Assembly (NCBI GenBank): GCA_030824585.1
Contig: JAVBXM010000034.1
Coordinates: 1 to 38,406 of the forward strand
Origin: Phaeospirillum sp.
GTDB taxonomy: Bacteria > Pseudomonadota > Alphaproteobacteria > Rhodospirillales > Magnetospirillaceae
DNA: 38,406 nt
Reading direction: 5' to 3'
The position numbers were made by a program, and so were the translations under genes. A model generated the notes under the pieces. It had not been told where the DNA came from, did no database searches, and was given only the letters and a program-made list of their open reading frames with translations. This document shows positions 34,574-38,406 of this stretch, piece after piece; position 1 is the stretch's first letter, and each line of letters starts with the position of its first letter.

Positions 34574-34858
34574 TCAGGCGGCTTCCTTGGCGCTGGTCCA
34601 TTTGGTGAAGACCGTCAGGGAGGCTTCATAGACCTCGGCCAGGGCGGTTTCGCCGGAAGCCGCCGCGGCGGCGCGCAAAGCCTCCACGTCGCCTTCCATC
34701 GCCTTGACCTCGGCCATCAGGCCTTCGGCCTTCAGCTCATTCTTGTCGAGATCGAAATAGCCGTTGGTCCGGACCCGCGCCTCCGCCTGACGCTCGGCCG
34801 AGGTCACGCCCTGGCTGGCCTTGAGGAGATGCTTGAAGAGGGTTTCGGCTTTGCTCAT
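34574..34858 (-). CDS. Small helical hypothetical protein
   Basis: A 94-residue product from ATG 34858, with AGGAG six bases upstream. The sequence MSKAETLFKHLLKASQGVTS is followed by charged helices (VKAMEGDVEALRAAAAASGE). There are no Cys, signal or membrane segments. It appears to be a soluble helical protein, but no named family is recognised. The upstream region, about 34960-35100, is AT-rich, holds the inverted repeat AATAAG-N5-CTTATT (34973-34989) and probably contains its promoter. Confidence 0.7.
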   Translation of the reverse strand: MSKAETLFKHLLKASQGVTSAERQAEARVRTNGYFDLDKNELKAEGLMAEVKAMEGDVEALRAAAAASGETALAEVYEASLTVFTKWTSAKEAA

Positions 34859-35128
34859 TTCGTTCTCCTTTGGGCGCCATTCCGGCCGTGCCGCCTGGCC
34901 CCCGCCTGCGGCACAACATGATTGCGACACCGCCAAGACACGCTACACCCGAAGACGCTGCCAGTACCAATAAATAAGCCGCACTTATTGTGAATGATGG
35001 ACTTAAGTATTCTTGTCTCTATTGCGACAATTCTTGATTTTTATTTTGTAGCGTTTCCTACATTTCTCCTGTCCTGGAAATTATTCATACCGCTCGGACC
35101 AGGGGAGACCGCCTCCCCCGCCTTCCGA

Positions 35129-35887
35129 TCATACGAACATGCCGCCGGACGCCTCGACCCTCTGGCCGTTGATCCAGCCGGCTTCGCCGTCGAGCAGAGC
35201 GGCGACGGCACCGCCGATATCGTCGGGCAGGCCGACCCGACCCAAGGCCGTCTGGGCGGCGATCATGGCGTTGAGCTGGGCATCGTCACGCACCCGTCCG
35301 CCGCCGAAATCGGTCTCGATGGCGCCGGGCGCCAGGGTGTTGACGCTGATGCGGCGCGGCCCCAGTTCCTTGGCGAGGTAGGAGGTCAGCACCTCCACCG
35401 CCCCCTTCACGGCGGCGTAGGCGGCGTATCCGGGGAAGGAAAAGCGGGTCAGGCCGCTCGATACGTTGAGGATACGCCCGCCATCGGCCATCAGCGGCAG
35501 CAGGCGCTGAGTCAGGAAAAATACGCCCTTGAGGTGAATGGCGGCCATCTGGTCGAACTGGGCCTCGGTGGTTTCCATGAAGGGGGCATGAACCCCCACG
35601 CCCGCGTTGTTGACCAGGATGTGGAAATCCGACCGCCCCCAGGTCTCGGCCAGGGCGGCGCGAACCTGATCGGAGAAAGCGGCGAAGCCCGCCGTTTCGC
35701 CCACGTCCAGCCGCAGGGCGACCGCATGGCCGCCCGCCGCCCGGATGCCGGCCGCCACCTGGGCGGCCTCGGTCTCGCCGCTGCGGTAGGTGAGGATGAT
35801 TCCGACGCCGCGACGGGCCAGATGCTCCGCCATGTTTCTGCCCAGGCCCCGGCTGCCGCCGGTAACGATCGCGATTCTTTCGCTCAT
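35129..35887 (-). CDS. Short-chain dehydrogenase/reductase
   Basis: A 252-residue classical SDR from ATG 35887 (GGAG seven bases upstream; an in-frame ATG at 35893 is too close to it). Signatures are the NAD(P) site TGGSRGLGRNMAEH, LVNNAGVGV, catalytic Ser in NVSSGLTRFSF, YAAYAAVKGA (Tyr-X3-Lys) and the end GQRVEASGGMFV. It oxidises or reduces an unknown alcohol/carbonyl. TYRSGE after the second strand suggests NADPH preference. It is divergent from a LysR regulator, which probably controls it. Confidence 0.93.
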   Translation of the reverse strand: MSERIAIVTGGSRGLGRNMAEHLARRGVGIILTYRSGETEAAQVAAGIRAAGGHAVALRLDVGETAGFAAFSDQVRAALAETWGRSDFHILVNNAGVGVHAPFMETTEAQFDQMAAIHLKGVFFLTQRLLPLMADGGRILNVSSGLTRFSFPGYAAYAAVKGAVEVLTSYLAKELGPRRISVNTLAPGAIETDFGGGRVRDDAQLNAMIAAQTALGRVGLPDDIGGAVAALLDGEAGWINGQRVEASGGMFV

Positions 35888-35980
35888 GACCATGCTCCGT
35901 CCGTTAAGCCCCCGGTCGAGGGGGGCGGGGCCAAGGTATTGTTTTTGAAATTGGTGATAAATCCGGCATTCTTGGCTTCA

Positions 35981-36001
35981 TTGTTCGCCAATAGCAAACA
36001 A
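35981..36001. promoter_or_regulatory. Candidate LysR box between SDR and LysR genes
   Basis: TTGTT-N11-AACAA, an interrupted palindrome with the T-N11-A pattern typical of LysR regulators, 20 bases before the LysR ATG and about 94 bases before the SDR start. The placement fits autorepression and SDR activation. Confidence 0.5.
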
Positions 36002-36020
36002 ACCGTAGGGAAGGGGCTCC

Positions 36021-36911
36021 ATGGATCGCCTGGAACTGATGCACGTCTTCGTGCGCGTGGCGGAGTTGTCGGGCTTCACGGCGGCGGCCGACAGCCTGGG
36101 GCTGCCCAAGTCCTCGGTCTCCGGCGCGGTCAAGGACCTGGAACGCCTGCTGGACACCAGCCTGCTGCATCGGACGACGCGCCGCGTCACCCTGACCCAG
36201 GACGGGGCGGCTTTCTACGAGCGGGCCAAGGCCCTGCTGGCCGACGCCGACGAGGTCCAGAGCATGTTCCAGGAGAGCGACGCCGACATCGGCGGCCGGC
36301 TGCGAGTGGACATGCCGGTGGGGCTGGCCAAGAATCTGGTGATCCCGGCCCTGCCGGACTTCCTCGCCGCCCATCCCCGGCTGGAGATCGAACTGGGCAG
36401 CACCGACCGCCGCGTCGACCTGATCAAGGAAGGCTATGACTGCATCCTCCGGGTGGGATCGCTGAGCGACAGCAGCCTGATCGTCCGTCCGCTGGGGCGG
36501 CTGCGGCTGGTCAATGTCGCCTCGCCGGACTATCTCGCCCGGCACGGACTGCCGGAGACCCCCGCCGATCTGGCCGGCCATCGCCTCATCCATTACGCCC
36601 AGTCCCTGGGGACACCGCCCGACGGCTTCGAGGTGGACGGCATCGGGACCATTCCCATGGCGGGCGGGCTGACGGTCAATTCCAGCATCTCCTACGTGGC
36701 CGCCTGCCTGGCCGGACTGGGCATCATCCAGGCCCCCGACGCGGGGTTGCACCCGCTGATCGACGCCGACCGCCTGCGGGAAATCCTGCCGGACCACCGG
36801 GCGCCGCCCATGCCCGTGAACCTCCTTTACCCCGGCCGCCGCCATCTGCCCAAGCGGACCCGCCGTTTCATGGACTGGATCGCCCGGATCATCCGGCCCT
36901 ACCTTGCCTGA
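36021..36911 (+). CDS. LysR-family transcriptional regulator
   Basis: A 296-residue regulator. Residues 1-60 hold the winged HTH (MDRLELMHVFVRVAELSGFT, then AAADSLGLPKSSVSGAVKDL, LLHRTTRRVTLTQDG). Residues about 88-295 are the periplasmic-binding-protein-like effector domain (IGGRLRVDMPVGLAKNLVIP, GYDCILRVGSL). It belongs to the CrgA-like subgroup often found beside SDR or quinone-reductase genes. It is divergent from the SDR, its likely target. The effector is unknown. Confidence 0.94.
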   Translation: MDRLELMHVFVRVAELSGFTAAADSLGLPKSSVSGAVKDLERLLDTSLLHRTTRRVTLTQDGAAFYERAKALLADADEVQSMFQESDADIGGRLRVDMPVGLAKNLVIPALPDFLAAHPRLEIELGSTDRRVDLIKEGYDCILRVGSLSDSSLIVRPLGRLRLVNVASPDYLARHGLPETPADLAGHRLIHYAQSLGTPPDGFEVDGIGTIPMAGGLTVNSSISYVAACLAGLGIIQAPDAGLHPLIDADRLREILPDHRAPPMPVNLLYPGRRHLPKRTRRFMDWIARIIRPYLA

Positions 36912-37002
36912 GCCCCCCAGTTCGCCCCTCTCGACTCCCCGCGCGGTTTCTCGCATCATCGCGGCGCCGCCATCCTGCAACTCCGAGGAAGAGGAAACGA
37001 TC

Positions 37003-37176
37003 ATGGCCGACGAGAATTTGAGCCCCGGCAATATCGCCAAGGCGTTGGGCGTGTCCGACGGCAAGGTGAAGAAGGCCATCAAGGATCTGGCGCTCGAGCC
37101 CGCCGCCAAGCGTGGCGTGTGCAGCTTCTACGCTCCCGATCAGGTGGCCAAGATCAAGGCGGCCGTCGGGGCCTGA
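37003..37176 (+). CDS. Small HTH-like protein
   Basis: A 57-residue protein, MADENLSPGNIAKALGVSDG, then KVKKAIKDLALEP and YAPDQVAKIKAAVGA. The NIAKALGVSDGKVKKAIKDL part fits a helix-turn-helix like those of MerR or recombination-directionality proteins. GAGGAA lies eight bases before the ATG. It precedes the Crp/Fnr gene by 5 bases, so the two are co-transcribed. It could be a co-regulator; no targets are known. Confidence 0.75.
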   Translation: MADENLSPGNIAKALGVSDGKVKKAIKDLALEPAAKRGVCSFYAPDQVAKIKAAVGA

Positions 37177-37181
37177 GCCCC

Positions 37182-37844
37182 ATGGCCGCACCCGGTGCCG
37201 ACGACTGGACGCGGCAGGTTCCCGCCCTGGCCGGGCTGGACGAGGCGGCGCGCCAGCGCTTGCGGGAACTTTGCCGCCGCGCCGCCCTGCCGGCCGGCAC
37301 CCGGGTGTTCGGCGAGGGCAGCCCCTGCCAGGCCTACCTGATCTTGCTGTCGGGCGAAGTCCGGGTACAGAAGGTGGCCGAATCGGGCCGCGAGATCGTT
37401 CTTTACCGCGTCCAGGCGGGCGAGACCTGCATCGTCACCACCGCCTGCCTGATGAGCGGCGTGGATTACGATGCCGAGGGCATCGCCGAAAGCGACGTCG
37501 CCGCCCAAATCCTTCCCGAACCGGGTTTCCGCGAGTTGCTGGGCCGCTCCGAGGCCTTCCGGGACTTCGTATTCCGCGCCTATGGCTCGCGCATTTCCGG
37601 CCTGCTGATGCTGATCGACGAGGTGGCGTTCGGCCGCATGGACCGCCGCCTCGCCGCCTGCCTGCTGGCGCGGGCCAAGGGAAGCGGTGTGGTCACCGCC
37701 ACCCATCAGGACCTGGCGATGGAACTGGGCAGCGCCCGCGAAGTGGTCAGCCGCCTGCTCAAGGAATTCGAGCGCCGGGACTGGGTCGCCCTGTCGCGGG
37801 GCAGCGTGTCGCTCATTAATCCTTCCGCCCTGGCCGAAAATTAG
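37182..37844 (+). CDS. Crp/Fnr-family transcriptional regulator
   Basis: A 220-residue regulator. Residues about 20-130 are a cyclic-nucleotide-binding-like beta-roll (SGEVRVQKVAESGREIVLYR, then VQAGETCIVTTACLMSG). Residues about 171-202 are the HTH (THQDLAMELGSAREVVSRLL, KEFERRDWV), with SAREVVSR as the recognition helix. The usual cAMP-contact Arg/Glu pattern is not conserved, and Cys49, Cys83 and Cys89 are candidates for thiol or metal sensing. The Fnr N-terminal Cys cluster is missing. It is located between a small HTH gene and a DUF2892 gene, with a palindrome at 37853-37865 likely to be its site. Confidence 0.93.
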   Translation: MAAPGADDWTRQVPALAGLDEAARQRLRELCRRAALPAGTRVFGEGSPCQAYLILLSGEVRVQKVAESGREIVLYRVQAGETCIVTTACLMSGVDYDAEGIAESDVAAQILPEPGFRELLGRSEAFRDFVFRAYGSRISGLLMLIDEVAFGRMDRRLAACLLARAKGSGVVTATHQDLAMELGSAREVVSRLLKEFERRDWVALSRGSVSLINPSALAEN

Positions 37845-37852
37845 CAAAGTGT

Positions 37853-37865
37853 GTGACTAGGTCAC
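37853..37865 (+). promoter_or_regulatory. Candidate Crp/Fnr-type operator before the DUF2892 gene
   Basis: GTGAC-TAG-GTCAC is a perfect 13-base palindrome 9 bases after the Crp/Fnr stop and 73 bases before ATG 37938. GTGA/TCAC half-sites resemble those read by CRP-type recognition helices, though the spacing is shorter than the classical CRP site. Confidence 0.45.
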
Positions 37866-37937
37866 CGACATGCCCCCTCCCCCTCCCTATGCTGCCGTCC
37901 GGTTCCCTTGGCCGGTTTCACTTAAGGAGTGGATGAC

Positions 37938-38126
37938 ATGAACAAGAACATCGGCGGCATCGACCGCATCCTGCGCATCGTGGTGGGTCTGGCGCTGATC
38001 GGCCTGACCCTGGCCGGCGTGATCGGCCTGTGGGGCTGGATCGGCGTGGTGCCGCTGGCCACCGCCGCCATCGGCTGGTGCCCGGCCTATCTGCCCTTCG
38101 GCATCAAGACCTGCAAGACCCATTGA
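37938..38126 (+). CDS. DUF2892 family inner-membrane protein
   Basis: A 62-residue protein, MNKNIGGIDRILRIVVGLAL, with two hydrophobic helices (about 13-30 and 33-48) and the family end IGWCPAYLPFGIKTCKTH with two cysteines. DUF2892 domains, as in the C-terminus of YgaP, are associated with sulfur-transfer and rhodanese functions. AAGGAG lies eight bases before ATG 37938. The separate operator-like palindrome upstream suggests control by the adjacent Crp/Fnr protein. Confidence 0.88.
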   Translation: MNKNIGGIDRILRIVVGLALIGLTLAGVIGLWGWIGVVPLATAAIGWCPAYLPFGIKTCKTH

Positions 38127-38355
38127 TCCCAGTCAGGGCCGTCGGCGGATATCCCGCCGATGGCCCTGAGCGTCGCGCGGTGACCTCGAAGGTATCGCCG
38201 GCCTCGGCCAATTCCAGTAGGCGCTTGCCCCCACATCGATGCGGCTGAGGGCCAGCCACCCGCGCCCGGCCCACCCCGTCCAGGTCCCGCAACAGGATGA
38301 CGAAAGTTTCGTTGGCGGCGAAATTTCCCGCGGACTGCGAATTGTCAATGCGCGG
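38127..38355. other. Stretch with no confident gene
   Basis: A minus-strand frame from about 38380 to 38106 (segments TPRIDNSQSAGNFAANETFV and LLRDLDGVGRARVAG) reads like protein-coding sequence but has no ATG or GTG at a plausible place and is closed upstream by TGA. It may be a decayed gene or the end of one not understood. No RNA gene was recognised. Confidence 0.3.
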
Positions 38356-38387
38356 CGTCCAGGCCCGCCCATACCCTGGACGGGCTT
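38356..38387 (+). terminator. Terminator-like hairpin near window end
   Basis: CGTCCAGG (38356-38363) pairs with CCTGGACG (38375-38382), with an 11-base loop, then GGCTTTTC. It looks like a plus-strand intrinsic terminator, but lies 230 bases after the nearest plus-strand gene. Confidence 0.5.
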
Positions 38388-38406
38388 TTCACACGGAAAG
38401 GCCGAG

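Noticed and set aside
34994-36439. Plus-strand frame of 481 codons with a hydrophobic start in AT-rich DNA
   Set aside because: Nearly all of it is antisense to the SDR and then out of frame with LysR. The hydrophobic start arises from AT-rich intergenic DNA.

Overview
The window is GC-rich chromosomal DNA from an alphaproteobacterium, most likely a Rhodospirillales member close to Magnetospirillum. Support comes from the gene order hisG-hisD-UPF0262-low-molecular-weight phosphatase-infA-maf-RNase E/G-yacG-tRNA-Phe, short-form HisG, UPF0262, an alphaproteobacterial-type ParE, and many two-component or cyclase-type signalling genes. The genus is an inference from gene content and codon style, not from a database match.

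Layout. (1) 1-6644: a type I secretion locus. A giant RTX/VCBS surface protein runs leftward off the window, and the ABC exporter and HlyD-type adaptor are transcribed divergently from it. The adaptor has a 160-bp inverted-repeat element inside its coding sequence near the 5' end. (2) About 6650-16860: a decayed mobile island. It holds a prophage tail remnant with an internal stop, an IS481-family fragment that still abuts its CTAG-type target, a very large phage polyvalent protein with a HESTH zincin motif that lost its 5' end at the IS junction, a small membrane protein, a RhuM gene behind an XRE regulator with a palindromic operator, two or three unknown small genes, and a MobV relaxase. 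The island ends beside tRNA-Phe, which keeps its own promoter and terminator. (3) 17055-22063: a leftward housekeeping cluster (histidine biosynthesis, translation initiation, nucleotide sanitation, RNA processing), with many ATGA/GTGA overlaps. (4) 22331-25891: an OmpR-type regulator, a histidine kinase and a ferric-reductase-like flavocytochrome as a probable operon. (5) 25932-29792: a 1286-residue TPR/class III cyclase protein whose acidic C-terminal tail carries twelve copies of a motif resembling the CheY-binding N-terminus of FliM. (6) 29942-31620: a SET-domain protein translationally coupled to a PLP-dependent ornithine/lysine-type decarboxylase. (7) 31692-38126: a lipoprotein, a YciA thioesterase, parE (probably leaderless), a small helical protein, a divergent SDR/LysR pair, and a small HTH protein followed by a Crp/Fnr regulator and a DUF2892 membrane protein.

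The most unusual items are the cyclase with its FliM-like motif array, the SET-decarboxylase pair, the in-frame palindromic element in the hlyD-like gene, and the truncated polyvalent phage protein. None of these is proven to be a new system. Each is a testable observation from the sequence.
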